From: Muricea muricata
Taxonomy: Eukaryota > Cnidaria > Anthozoa > Malacalcyonacea > Plexauridae
Direction: 5' to 3'
Assembly: GCA_963855995.1 (NCBI GenBank)
Contig: OY979723.1
Coordinates: 4,473,884 to 4,537,883 of the forward strand
Length of the DNA stretch: 64,000 nt
A program made the translations under genes and the position numbers. Under the pieces are notes generated by a model, which saw nothing but the letters and a program-made list of their open reading frames with translations, ran no database searches and was not told where the DNA came from. Shown piece by piece: positions 1 through 11,935 of this stretch (positions are counted from its first letter, which is position 1; every line of letters begins with the position of its first letter).

Positions 1-620
1 TAAGATTTAAGCAGTTTATACCTAATTCGTGTATAATATTTAAAACTCCAGCAGTTCTGGATTTAGGATAACCTTCTGCAGCTCAACAAAATCATTGTCT
101 CGTCTATCGAATCAGGGAAGGTTCTCATCATGTGTTCGTTTTGGATGAGTGTATTTGCCACCAAGCCACTCATGGTTGTTGCACACATGGTGTAACAACC
201 CTATCCACATGTCCTGTAGGTTTGTAATGGTAATTGTTACTTAAAAATTAATTTAGAATTCAAAAGTATTAAATAGTATTGCCCAATTATGTAACAAAAA
301 AGACCTTCGTCAGTTTGAAAGCTACGGCATCTGATGTGGATTCATCTGTTTTACATTCCATGGCACAATACCAAAAATGATGGATTATGTGGCCTCATCA
401 GTCCTTTATCTCCTTCATTGCTTTGAGTTTGCCAAGCTAAAATAAAATAAAAGCAAGTGAATTGATAAAAATGAGTATAAAAACAACATCATTTCAACTG
501 TAAATTTGTCCCTTTACTACCAAATGGAAATGCAACTTACTTTGTTAAGACACTTTTTAATAGATTTTGCCAAATAGATTTTGTCCAGACTGTGTTTCAC
601 AGTTTTGAAGTCTGTTTCTG
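1..620 (-). pseudogene. Kolobok-like transposase relic, C-terminal part, copy 1
   Basis: Conceptual translation of the minus strand gives conserved C-terminal blocks of the large uncharacterised transposase-like family that I associate with Kolobok elements. A lysine-rich block (around SIKKCLNK) lies at 541-600 and is followed by a good donor (AACAAA then GTAAGT). A block with HFWYCAMEC lies at about 300-420. A block with WVGLLHHVCNNHEWLGGK lies at about 1-205. Short unreadable gaps separate them, so they are either exons or decayed sequence. It continues past the left edge. The catalytic segment expected between this part and the relic at 839-2655 is missing, which makes the locus a pseudogene. 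Family name is from memory of conserved motifs; no search was run. Confidence 0.5.
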
Positions 621-838
621 AAATGATATGACAGTAGTAAAATTATATGAGAGTAAGTACTTCTCTTGTACGTTCTACCTGTTATGCGTTTTGGAACATC
701 TATAAAAATATGTAATCTATTTGTTTAACCATTATAGATAATGGCTGTAATGATGTATTTTGTTCACAAATGGGATAGGAATGTTTTTATTTGAATTTGT
801 GAGCATGAAAATACCACTCTTGTGTATTTAGCATAATT

Positions 839-2655
839 TCAATGAAAATACCAACACCAATTTGACAGAATTGCTAAATTCATGCTTTCAGCCAAACGTT
901 TTACTTTGCCAAAGTTGTTCCCTGACAGCAACACAGCAGCAGCAACCTGGATGTTATTCACATGCGTTTGATTAACTTCATGAGAGGAACAGAACCTGAA
1001 TGCATGCCCAGCCTGGTATGAAATGTGTGCGACTAATGTTGTACCAATAAAGTGGTGTGTCACATTTGGAATGTTATTGCAACTAAGCATTTGGCAACGT
1101 GAGCAAATAAACCGTTTTTCTTCAACCTTCTTGAGCTCTTCATTCAGGGAATACTTCTCATCGCCTGTACTGAATTTTTGGTGCAGACCAAACCCTAAAC
1201 TGGTTTTGCTTCCTGAAGAAATTCCACCAACATCATCTTCAGACTCAGAGTGGTCAAATTCTTCTTCATTTAGGTCATGAAGATCAAAAGCATCATAACA
1301 TCCCACATCATCACCCTCGTCTCTCTCAATACAAGTTAAAAACACAATATACAAAAATCCCAATGAGCTCCAATGCTTTTTACAGAAATATATTACACTA
1401 AGAAAAAGCGTGATACCAGATATGATTTATTAATTTCCAATAGATAAACATCAAGTATGGTCGATTTTCAAAATGGATTAGGGATTGCTTACTGGTACTC
1501 TTTGTCGTCAGGATTTTCTTCGTTTAAAACTTGAATTGCTGATGTAGTATGATCATGAAATCTGTTGAAAAAACAGGCATACAAAAAATTTTGTTGTAGG
1601 TTGTAGTACATATTTGTGAAACTAGTATTCAAATAGCTTAGTATCTTATATTATTTTACAAGCCTAATTCACAATTAGAGCCCACTATTTACCCAATATT
1701 TTCAACTGAGATGGTTTCTTCAGAATCTACTTCATCATCCACGAAGATTGATGTATTTTCTTCTCGATTTACTACGGAATCTTGCTCACCAACCAGACTA
1801 TAAAATAGGTGTTAAATCAAGTAAAGTAAAAAACTACTATATACAAATAGTAAACACAATTCTTGCTTACCTTTCCTGAAATGATACACATCTAGTATGC
1901 CCATCTAGTCACTATGTGTCTCATGGTGAAAATCATCAAGTACTTGACCTTGAGAGAATACTGGTGACTCAATATGGGAGGGTGCTTCTGCACCAGAACA
2001 TTTCAGTGGTGTAGATGTTCTTTGTTCTAAAAGTGTAAAAATAATAAATGGCTTTCAATTGGACATTAAAACCAAACGAAACTATAGTAAAATTCTATGT
2101 TTTGGATTAAATGTTAAAAATAGTATTTGAGATGTCCTTTATCGTAACATAATATTCCCTTAATACCTTGAGAGACGTTTGTCTGTTTTTCGACCATGTG
2201 GCTTTCGTCTTCAGTGACATCTACAATTTTCTGTTGAGACAAGACGTTTTGGTCGGAGGATTCTAGCAGTAGACGACGCCCAAAAAATTATCCAAATGTA
2301 CATGTAATAAGTTTAAGCACAGTTGTGTTTACCACTACCGAGTAGAAAATCAAATTACAACTTACCTTCGACGAAATTCTAAGGACAACAAATGCGCAGC
2401 AAAATCGCTGTCACTTGAATTGTCGTATCCTGCTTCAATTTTTGCCTCTTTCCATTAATTAAATATATTGAAATTCAAATATATCCTTTTATGATGGCTC
2501 TCCCACGATTTCCTATAATCTTTTAGGCTTGGAAATGCCCTTTTCTGACCTGAATTTCGCCGAGCACCACCGTGCGCGCCTCCAGCGTTGGACGCCTTAT
2601 TAAAATTCGAGATTTCAAAATACATGCGCAGAACAGGATGCGCAGCGGGTGGCAC
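839..2655 (-). pseudogene. Kolobok-like transposase relic, N-terminal and central exons, copy 1
   Basis: The minus strand encodes a basic Gly/Arg-rich N-terminus (HGGARRNSG...KRAF) at 2390-2600, small acidic exons near 1694-1800 and 1500-1560, and an exon at 870-1340. That last exon has an acidic stretch, a CxxC pair (ICSRC) and a conserved VNN...AAAVLLSGNNF block. Exon joints match those of the copy at 22.6-25.5 kb. The N-terminal exon has an in-frame TAA where copy 2 has TCA (Ser), about position 2457. The exon-3 acceptor (TTTTAG, near 2028) is intact here but lost in copy 2. Downstream, the segment holding the catalytic Asp motif is absent. Probably a dead DNA transposase gene; a domesticated gene is less likely given the stop. 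Confidence 0.55.
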
Positions 2656-3136
2656 TGCTGCTTTAATCCTTTTTTAACACTTTCCTTACATCTTTTAACT
2701 GACTAGTAATCAGGCTCGTAGCGACAAATTCCTTTGTAATGACGTCATATGATAAATTTTCTATATGAGACCATGTATTATATTGAAATTTTAGTTTGTT
2801 TGATGATGATTTTGTAACAAACTATAAAATATCACAAACTCATTCTCGTCTTGTTTTAATCCGTATCCAGGGATTCACTGTGCTAATCACTTATATTATT
2901 CTTTATTCTTTATGTTTTATGCTTTTCTGAGTTTTAAAACGTTATTTGTTTACATTTTTAAAATTAAAACCAATCGCCTGCTTTTCTCAAATCGCTTTGC
3001 CGAGACAACACGGTAAAATGAGATTACATTGCGAAATGTTTGAAGTTTTGTTACATGTTGTCCCACCGCTACCCGAGTTATAATCGGCGCATATATAATT
3101 ATTGTCTAAACTAGTAGTTTCAATAACAGTCGAACT

Positions 3137-6100
3137 TCAATAATAGCAGCCATAGAACTCCAGTCTCATGGTGATGTATCTATACCAGCCGGTTGGATTA
3201 GCGCGAATGATTCTTGCTGTGATAGCAGGTACAATGCTGTGGTGGACAACAGAATTTCCGTCATTGTTCCCCTTGAATACCTACAAAATAGGGGGGGGGA
3301 AATTAAAAAAAATTTTAATCTCTCCGCACTAGTGGTTGTGGTCTTGATCTTATTAGCCTTTCATAGTTTACCTTACCTTAAGTACTCCTCGGGGTTTGTA
3401 GCCATAAAAATTTTGCCCATCATTGCTGAAGGAAATCGTGTAATCGGTTACAAACTCACTCCCATAATGTATTCCCTGAGTGCTTATCCCTGTAATGATG
3501 GTAGATCGTTCAAAATCCACTTGTAGCCATTGATGAAGATCTTCTGTCCACGCCGACCATGCTCCCTGTTCTAAAATTAAGTTCAGTCTTGCACTGGATG
3601 CCGGATAGGAAGGATACTGGCTTGATGCCGTTATTTGATCATCGCGTATTTCACGACTTTCCATTCCCAGTGCACCCGCACAATCTATAACATAGTCAAA
3701 ACATTATTATTTAATAGTTATTATGTAAATGGCCAGTATAAAAAGCAAAAATCCCAGAAAAAATCTCGGTAGAAATGTACGAATTGCGCATACATAAATA
3801 TAGAAATCATTCAAACATAAAATTTTGCTAGTACAAAGTTAGCATCCCCTCCTGGCTGTCCTTCTCAATGTCTAACGATCACGTTAGTTAATTATTTTCA
3901 TATTATATGGCATGTTCAATTCTAAATATTTTGTTAATCCGTATGCATGTGCAATCTGAAATAAATAGAGGATATTACACGGTGGCGCGAAGATATGCAT
4001 ATTATTTTCGAATGTTGAAAACAATATTTTGCAAACGAGCGCAGCGAGTGAATAAAATATCATTTTCAAAACGAGAAAATAATGTTCATTTATTTATTAT
4101 TTGTGCACGGCTAGAGTTATTTTGTGATTTTCTGCAATCTGATTGGCTGCACGAGCGGGTGGCATTTTACGATTCTTGCTTGGCGGACCAAAACAGTTTT
4201 TTAGCCATAATTTTTATGAGTAATAAATGGTTTTTAAGAAGATAGTGATTAGTCCCGAGGGAAACCTGAGAGCGAATTGTAATACCATGATCACCGAGGT
4301 GAGGCTAGTGTTTTCATTGTACAAAATTAACTGACAGTACGTGTATTGTGTAATACTATGCATGATCAATAATGTATACAAAGTAAATAAATTACTTTCT
4401 CTATAATATAGTTGTGTGACTTGTTTAGTGAAAAGTGAACATTAATAAGTCGAGTAATTAACACCATATCTTAATGTCATTAACATTCTAGCGTGATTAT
4501 TTTGTTTGTGTGTAAAAGTTATTACGAGAACTCTTTATCGTATCTTTGAATTTGCCTCATGACTTTTACTCAGGGAGAAATTAGAAATCTGCCTGGCTTT
4601 GCCGGAAGAATTTGAGATCTTCCCGCTTAGCCGGGAATATCGTGATTAAACCACCCGGCGAGAACAAAAGAACCCTATAGGTGATCATGGTATTATTTTG
4701 TTTACAAAGGGGTATATAAATTTTTTAAACAACTTAATGAAAATGTAAAAGTATAAATGTTCTCAGATGATAGCTTTCATAGTGAGAGTGAGTTTATCAT
4801 CCAGATGAATCAAATTTTCTTGAAAACGAGCCAGTGTCAGCTTCAACAAGCCACAGCAATTTTAAGAATGTCAACAACAACGGAGAAAGTACAGGCAACA
4901 TTAAAAAAATAAACATATCAAGTTATCTACCGTTTCGGTCGGTACGTAGTGGAAAAATATTTTGTGTCGATCTCAAAAATGGCCTTCGACCTCGGACCGT
5001 TTTTAACACCTCGACAAAATGTTTTTTCAGTACGGACCTCCTCCGGTAAATAACATACATATCTTCAAGCTTCTGTGTAATGTTCTTTTTATTATATAGT
5101 CAGAAGTCGGAAAAAGCTAGCAGAGAACACAGAAATCTCGCGGAAAAGCACACCCGTTTTTCACGCGTTACATATTTTCTCATATCTTCACTAGGGAAAA
5201 TATGGAAAATACAAGTGTTTTAGTTTACTGTAAAACACTCATAACCATATAATAAATCATTACAGTTATAAAGAAATTATATACAAACTTGGTCGCTGTG
5301 GTGGTTTGTTTATCTAAAAACAAGCCGAAAAAAATTAGATATAGAAATTCATGTTTTGTAGTTTAAATTGGGTATTGGCTATACATTTTTTAATGTTTCA
5401 TGTGAAAGAGCATGAAAAATTGAGACGATTAGCCGCTCAATGTAATCCCTCAGTTGTGAAGTTATTCGCAAATATGTACATAAATTGCTTTCACATCAAA
5501 ATTTGTGACGTGACTAGTTGGGTAAGTATGCCTAATAAATATAAACCCGAGCAGAGCTCAGATATACTATTTACTCAAACTCAATAAACGTTTGCACAGG
5601 GACATTATAAGCATCAAAACGCATAAAAAACATTTCACGTTCCACTTAATACTTCAGTGTTACTTTTATTGCTTCGAACACCTTCGTTACATTGCATAAT
5701 ATAACAAAGGCAACCGGCATATAAATGAATTATAGCAAAGGGCCGACTTATTTTTGTCAACAAGTCTGATCTCTTACTATGAGAGAGCTAATCAGATTAC
5801 AGAATACTTATTAACATCAATAATCTGTATGATGAATAAATAATTTCAGCTGAAGAGCCGCTGGCTCGAATTCGAAGTATCTCTTAATTATATCCCGCGT
5901 TTTCGAAGTTAACAAGTTTACATGATTTTTGTTGTTTACCGAACAGAAACCGTCGACTTTAAGTCAATGTTTTTTAAAATTCATTCACAAATTTCATATA
6001 ATTATTATTCAAGGTGATATATATCCCGCACTTCACTTATTTATTCATGATACCCCTTATAGTTCCCTACATCACATGCAAGAAATTTATTGCAATCTGT

Positions 6101-8235
6101 CAACAAATATGTTATATTTTTCCTACCAATTTTAAAGTTTGATAAAATCTCCATTTTTCTTTTGCGTTTCCTTCATGATCTCTTCCTCGGGTTTTATCAG
6201 TTAGTTGGCAGTTTACAACATATTTATTTGACTCTGTAGGTCTGTAGTTGTAACCGACACATGTTAATTTCTGAAGACAAATTAAGGAACATTCAACTTG
6301 AGAATGAACTGCGTGACTGGATATAATATCTCCTTCTGGCAATGTATCACCTGTTGTTATAAAAACAATACGGTAATTGTATTTTAGTTGGTATGGCTAA
6401 ACATTGTCTCAATGTTAACGTACTTGCCAACACTATAGTCTCGTCCTCCGGAATTTTGTCTGTGCCTTTTTTACCACTAAGGATTAAACTACTGCAAAAC
6501 CTGCCAGCTATATGTTTAAAGAACATTTGCAATGTAAAGACATTTTAAGTCGCTAATTCACGCCGATCTAACGCCATTCAATGCTTGCAAATTTACACTT
6601 GCTTTGTAAATTTTAAGCTATCATTATATTTTTGTTGAGAAATTGCGTTGACTACTTTACTGCACTTAATAAAGACGAAAGTTTTCATCTAACGGCAGGG
6701 ACAGAGGCAAACTAGTATACCAAGAAATAGCTGTACTTCAACGGTATTTTTTACTTCCTTTCAATATTTTTTTAGTTTTGTTGCATTTGAAATTTTAGAC
6801 AGCTGCATTAGGTGGAGCAACCTATAAATAATTAATAGAGATCGGAATTTTTTTCCATAAGTTACCCTCGCGGAGGTATTGCTACCTCGTTACACTGCGC
6901 CGCCAAATAAAGATATTATAGAAGTTTTCAAGCGCATATTGGCACTGGAATGATTTAGGTTTTGCATGGCAAACATTAAAAGGCTAGTGTTAGCGTTGTA
7001 TGTTAGAGTTAAATACCGAGAAGGAGGGATTTATGGCGTATACAGCCCGCGAGGATGCGCAGCATCCGAGGGCTGTATACGCCATAAATCCCGACTTTCG
7101 AGGTACTTAACTAACTTATTCTATTTTTGAGGAGGTTTTCTAGTAGAATCTTTCGACTTTAAACAATTTAAGTCGAAATTCGTCAAGATTTTTCCACAAG
7201 TTTGATCTAATTATTTATTCAAGAACTGTATCTGAGATGCAGCCCGCGGTACATCAAAGAAAACCGAGACAAAAATAAAATAAGTGATGTGACAAAAACA
7301 AAAGATAATTAATTCAAAATTTGAGCTTTCTGAGTGCTTAATGGAGCCAAAAGAAAACAAACTTAAACAACGAGCTTTATATTTTCCAGTGCTCACCTGT
7401 GGCGCACTAATTTACAACACTAAAAATTGACTTAGACAATTACTCTGCGTGGTTAGATTCTAGTAACTCGTAGCTATATAACATGACTGCGAGGCAACGG
7501 TTTCCAATTTAGAAAGCAAAATTTTGCTCCTTCCTTTTTAATTGTTTGATATGTAAGACCTAAAGTTTTCCAATAAGCAAAATGCAGTGTTAAATCTGGG
7601 GAAAGGGAATAAGACTGCTCCTTATATATAGCTTGTCTTTGAAAGTTTCAAATTGTGACCGCACCATTCGTTTCAAGAAATGAATACGATGTAATTGATC
7701 ATTCGTCCATTTTTTGCAAGAATGCTCAGTAAAGGAGACTGGTAAAGTGTGGGTAATTTCAAAACTTAGTACACGCGCAGTTGGAGCTAAAAAGATCATA
7801 TACTCAGATCAAAGTAGCTTATTTGAAACAAGATCCTTTATAAAATTTTCTTATTATTTTCTCATGACAAATCTATCCTTTTTTTGAAATAACTGAAGTT
7901 CAACCTTGTTTCTATTTAATATGATAGGACGCTATTTTTCTAACTAATTTGAAGATCCTAAATCTGCTTCTATCGAAGACGGCAATTAGCGACGTGTACA
8001 AATGCATGAGACATGTTAATTAAAACTTAACAATATTAATACAGATATAGAATCTCTGCTAAAATAATCCATCGCGGTTGTTAACAGCGCCTTTGATCGA
8101 CTTACCGTTACTTGGCACTTTTGTGAAGTATTTTTGATTTTCCAAACGCAGTTCTCCATCTTTGCATTGACCAACGGTGATGAAGAAAGCAAACAATATC
8201 AACACGGATGATATTAGCATCGTGTTCTTTATCAT
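3137..8235 (-). CDS. Secreted apple (PAN) + F5/8C discoidin-domain protein, copy 1
   Basis: Exons on the minus strand are 8106-8235, 6127-6350, 3377-3684 and 3137-3280. Exon 1 starts at the first ATG (8235) and encodes a signal peptide (MIKNTMLISSVLI... ending near GQC) plus a short linker. Exon 2 encodes a PAN/apple module with Cys pattern EC-x3-CL-x4-CVGYNY...NCQL. Exons 3 and 4 encode a complete F5/8 type C domain: WLQVDF, TGISTQG, YTISFSND, then VFKGNNDGNS and ITMRLEFYGC, ending in TGA. Every junction is GT-AG. Exon 2 ends in phase 0 (AAATTG then GTAGGA), but exon 3 needs one extra base, so a small exon is unaccounted for (10-nt candidate at 5778-5787). Family knowledge predicts a secreted carbohydrate- or lipid-binding protein of about 270 residues. 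The copy at 26.1-30.1 kb is its paralogue. Confidence 0.85.
3950..5245. repeat. Split dispersed repeat (ACGGYGG...GAAGATATG family) in discoidin intron
   Basis: The block at 3955-4080 (GAGGATATTACACGGTGGCG, then an AACGAGCGCAGCGAGTGAAT-type core) and the block at 5055-5240 (CTTCTGTGTAATGTTC, ATATCTTCACTAGGGAAAAT) are the two ends of a fold-back repeat that recurs at 27300-27420 and 27650-27860, and again at 10025-10480 and 11697-11745. I see no coding potential. Confidence 0.6.
7003..7288 (-). mobile_element. Hairpin MITE, copy A
   Basis: Inverted relative to the homologous block at 21517-21790. It contains a perfect 23-bp inverted repeat, 7026-7048 against 7070-7092, around a loop that itself folds (GGATGC/GCATCC). 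Outer flanks AGTTAAATACCGAGAAGG and AGTCGGG-side sequences are shared with copy B. It is absent from the corresponding place in segmental copy 2 (about 29380), so it inserted in copy 1 or was deleted from copy 2. Confidence 0.7.
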
Positions 8236-8763
8236 GTAGTCTTAGTAAATATGTTTAGTTGATGGAGAGGAATACTTGAAGCCGATATACAGTATTAATA
8301 AGGCAGAAATGACGGACACCTGTAAAAACAATATGTTCATCGACGACAAAATACTCACTTCCACTTAAAATCTCAAATACTTCAGATTTTAAAAATATGC
8401 ACCCTTACAGCGGGTTCAATATCACCTGCGTATTTTAAAAACTTTTAAAATCCGAGAAATTTAGCGTAGAGAGAAATAGCGACATATTTTTTACTCTTAA
8501 TTGAAAGCACGTTTGCCGAAGTACTCTAAAATTATAAACTTATGTAGTCATATGTTAGTGTCCACGAGCAAATAAAACTTCTTTTTGACAACATTAAACA
8601 TTTTCCCGCGCAATCTTGAATTGTATTGCCACATGGGTTCCAAGAATCAAACTGATTTATGTTTGAATAAAACAACTGAAAAAAATACGTTTGTGTATGG
8701 TTATAAACACATGTTCTCTTGCTAAACCTCAAGCTGCGTCTGCGTAGGAAATTGAACTTTCCA

Positions 8764-9990
8764 CATGGAGATCGACATTTGCTTCGTATTCGAGACATGG
8801 TTAAATAATAAGGTATCGTCTAGTCTAATACGTTCAAAAAATTATACTATTGCAAGAAAAGATCGAGATGCTTCACGGAAAGGAGGAGGTGTTGCTATAA
8901 TCCATCGAAATGATTGGGAATGTAAACTTCTGAACTTTCAAAATAATTTGGAATGTATTTGGTGGGAAATTAAGACAGTAAACAGCAAGTACTATGTTGC
9001 GTCATTGTATCATCCCCCTAATCCCTATCTATCATGAAAGTGAAGCAATAAATCACTTATCAGAGAGTGTGGAGCAAATTCTTCAGTTGGAATCAAATGC
9101 CTGGAATATTGTTGCAGGAGATGTTAAAGGGAAATGGCAACAAAATTTTTTATCGTCTTATTTGAAAGAGACTCCAAAACAATATATAGAAGTCTATTAC
9201 AGAATTTTTATATCTGCCTTATTTGGTGAGATATTTTGACTTGAAATCTTTAGTTTTCCGCCATTTTGGATATTTGTAGATATGCATGATACGTCACAGC
9301 TAGGGTCACGCATTTTTTTTTCTTATGACACAATGATTAATCTTGTTCATTAACCACACACATGGTAAGTGTTTCAGATTTCAGCACAAACTGAAAAGGT
9401 TTCACACATATTTTATTGTTGGTAAGTATTTAGGAAGAGCTTTGAATGGCTTATCCCTGTTGTGACGTCACCAAAACATTGTTAATGAGGTTAAAAATTA
9501 ATCCAAGATGGCGGACAGTTCAATTATTTAGGTGGCAATATCTCCAAAAGCAAAATAGATACTACAAAAATTTTGTAAAAGACTTCTATAGATTATTTTT
9601 CGAGTCTCTTTCAAATGAGACAATAAAAATTTTTGTTGCTATTTCCCTTTAATCAACTAATAATTAAACATTTTACATGCCAACATAACATGGAACAAAT
9701 GATGAGAAAGCCAACAAGAGGTCAGAAAGTTCTTGACATTCTCTTAAGCAACTGTCCGCATTTGTAGAACTCCTAGAAGTTTTTGATGGGTTTGTAAAAA
9801 CCGATCACTTTGCAACTATTGAACCACATGGGTTGCCGTCAAACCCGGAAAGAAAAATTGTCTAGTTTAGAGATGCAACAGAGCATCGGAAGTTTGCATG
9901 AAACGAGAATTGGAGGCACAAGATTGGAGTCGGATCGACGAATGCCAAAATGTGAACGAAGCTAGCTGTTGCATTATCGAATATTATCAT
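8764..9990 (+). pseudogene. LINE endonuclease-domain fragment (CR1/L2-like), interrupted by a MITE
   Basis: Translation from 8764 shows an apurinic endonuclease-like domain: DICFVFETWL, ARKDRDASRKGGGVAIIHR, YYVASLYHPP, IVAGDV. A one-base insertion near 9025 (CCCTATC, against CCTATC in copy 2) shifts the frame at YHPPNP. Reading resumes after the 9128-9648 MITE with a DVNQLIIKHFT...KVLDILLSNC block and degenerates by about 9990. The linker continues at 11745-11935 beyond the nested insertion. Non-functional. Confidence 0.75.
9128..9648. mobile_element. 521-bp MITE with TTAA target duplication (Kolobok- or piggyBac-type)
   Basis: Flanked by TTAA at 9124-9127 and 9649-9652. The terminal inverted repeats start AGGGAAATGGCAACAAAA and are about 90-110 bp long with scattered mismatches. 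Removing the element together with one TTAA restores the LINE reading frame (GDV then NQL). The AGGG start with a TTAA duplication matches Kolobok better than piggyBac, whose termini usually begin CCY. Confidence 0.85.
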
Positions 9991-10024
9991 CACTTCTGTG
10001 TTCAATAATATGGTTTTTTATTAT

Positions 10025-11745
10025 ATAGTTGACAGTAAGATACTGAAAATACACCGTAAGATATTTTCCATATCTTCACTAGTGAAGATATCGATCACGT
10101 GATCATTCCCCGCCAATAATTTTGTATTTTCAAAATGGCGATGTTTGTAAGAGCAGCGAACCATTTTTCATCTTTGTTTAAAGAAAATAACTGCATGTTT
10201 GTGACGCAAAAAATGGAAATAATACGAGAAAACACTAAAATGATGAACAGGTATTGTTTTAGTTTAAATAATATTGAAATAAAGCCATGTTTTTAGCATT
10301 ATTGATCGAAAATTAATATTACTGACTTGGGTCTTAAATTGTTTACAACAATATAATAAACAGAACATTACACGGCGGTTTGAAGATATGAATTTTATCT
10401 TCTCGTGGTGAAAACAATATTTGACTCACTCGCTGCGCTCGTTCGTAAAATATTGCTTCAACCACTCGAAGACAGTGGCGAAGCTAGATGTCCTGCTTGT
10501 CCTGCTGAGCATGACATACAAAATTTCAAATGAATTTTTTCACGCATATATTTTTTAAAATAAAACACATTTACCCAACTTTACACATTTTCTTATATTT
10601 TCCTAATTTCAATACGTTGCGCAGAAATTATAACCAGAGAAATACATTATGAACGTTATCTGATAACTTATTTTGAATGAATGCGCACCTTTACCTGCAT
10701 GCAGGCAAAAGCAGGAAAAATGGGTGGCCTGCCCGAAGTTTAGTCCTGCTCAACTCAGGCGAGCAGGAAAGTCTTAAAATTCTAACGATGTTCATTGGCT
10801 AAAACAGCTTTTAAGAATGCAAAATACGCCAAAATATGCATTTTACTCCTGCTCGAGCTTCGACGCATGATAAGCTTTGAATATTTTCTGAATTATTCAT
10901 ATTCCGGTGGCAAAATAGATTTATGAATATGGAAATCAATCCGATTCAACCAAGCGTATCTGACAGTACACGAGATGTTATTGTTGATGTATTACAAAAG
11001 TCTTTTAGTTCGCGAAATCAAAGCGAACAAAAGGCTATAGTATGCTCATCATATCCTAGCAATTACAACAATATATAATACCTCAATGTGCCTGCAAAAT
11101 TTGATCGGGAAATTTTAAAGCAGTTGAATTGAGATACATATTAGACATGAAATTTGATGAGACGCTACAAAAACATCATGTAAATTCGCTTGTAACTTTT
11201 TAACTAAACGGACTATGAATTTCATTCAACTATATTTATGCTCATCATACCCTAGCGATTACAACAATATATAATATGTAAATGGTGGCAAAATGTTAGA
11301 AAATTTGATTGGGATATATTTTTCCAGTGGAATTGATATAAACATTGACATGAAATTTGATCAGGCGCTAAAACCACGAATTATTTTGGAATACACGGCG
11401 ATACGAATTATTATATCATCAATATCTACCGGTGTCTGTGAATGGGATTTTCCTATTTTTTTGTCAATCTTGTTGTCCGAAATATGCTTAAATATCCACA
11501 TTTTGCCCTTCATTAGATCAAGCTATTCCCTCAAATTTCATGTTCAGGTTGCCGCAAATGGCGATTCTGGGAGTCTAGATTTCAAAATTTTCCGGGGGAG
11601 TTCCCCCGGACTTCCCCCCCATGTGCATCGGACTCGCACCTTCGGCGCTCGTTGCGAAATAGCATGACCACTCGTGTCAAGCTGGCTTCGCCACTGCTCG
11701 AAGATAAAATTCATATCTTCGCACCGCCGTGTAATATCCTCTATA
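10025..11745. mobile_element. Fold-back dispersed repeat inserted in LINE relic, itself carrying a hAT element
   Basis: Copy 2 runs straight from GGTTTTCTATTG to ATTAAAGTTAAACTATC (about 31551-31576), whereas copy 1 has 1.7 kb between the same flanks. The outer part (10025-10472 and 11697-11745) has GAAGATATCGATCACGTGAT, ACGGCGGTTTGAAGATATGA and, at the other end, CATATCTTCGCACCGCCGTG, so the ends are inverted relative to each other. A hAT insertion sits in the stem. Confidence 0.7.
10473..11696. mobile_element. Non-autonomous hAT element, 1224 bp
   Basis: Flanked by an exact 8-bp duplication CTCGAAGA (10465-10472 and 11697-11704). Termini are CAGTGGCGAAGC and GCTTCGCCACTG, the CAGNGG-type inverted ends usual for hAT. 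No transposase domain is recognisable inside. The open frame at 11293-11667 lacks any domain I know, and its C-terminal part lies over a G/C-run repeat (TTCCGGGGGAGTTCCCCCGG). Confidence 0.85.
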
Positions 11746-11935
11746 TATTAATTAAAGTTAAACTATCTAAGCAAGATCCTCTATATATGGCTCGCTTAGT
11801 GAAACATTTGTGTAAAATACGTAACAAAAGTATTCGGAAAGGAGATAACGAACAACTACACAACAGAATTAACACACTTATCCGTGACATTATGGTAACG
11901 GCATGAAAATAGGAAAAATACATCAGGTTCGAAGA
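11745..11935 (+). pseudogene. LINE linker fragment, continuation of 8764-9990
   Basis: Plus-strand frame with VKLSKQDPLYMARLVKHLC and IRKGDNEQLHNRINTLIRD, a block typical of the segment between endonuclease and reverse transcriptase in cnidarian LINEs. The homologous frame lies at 31575-31742 in copy 2. It ends in a stop and passes into a Penelope-like relic on the other strand. Confidence 0.65.

Noticed and set aside
5351-5587. Plus-strand open frame partly conserved in both duplication copies
   Set aside because: Conservation is explained by the segmental duplication; in copy 2 the frame is broken, and it lies in the discoidin intron without splice support.
11293-11667. 124-codon frame in the hAT element as a possible transposase piece
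   Set aside because: No hAT dimerisation or RNase H motif; its C-terminal part lies over a G/C-run repeat common in non-coding hAT ends.
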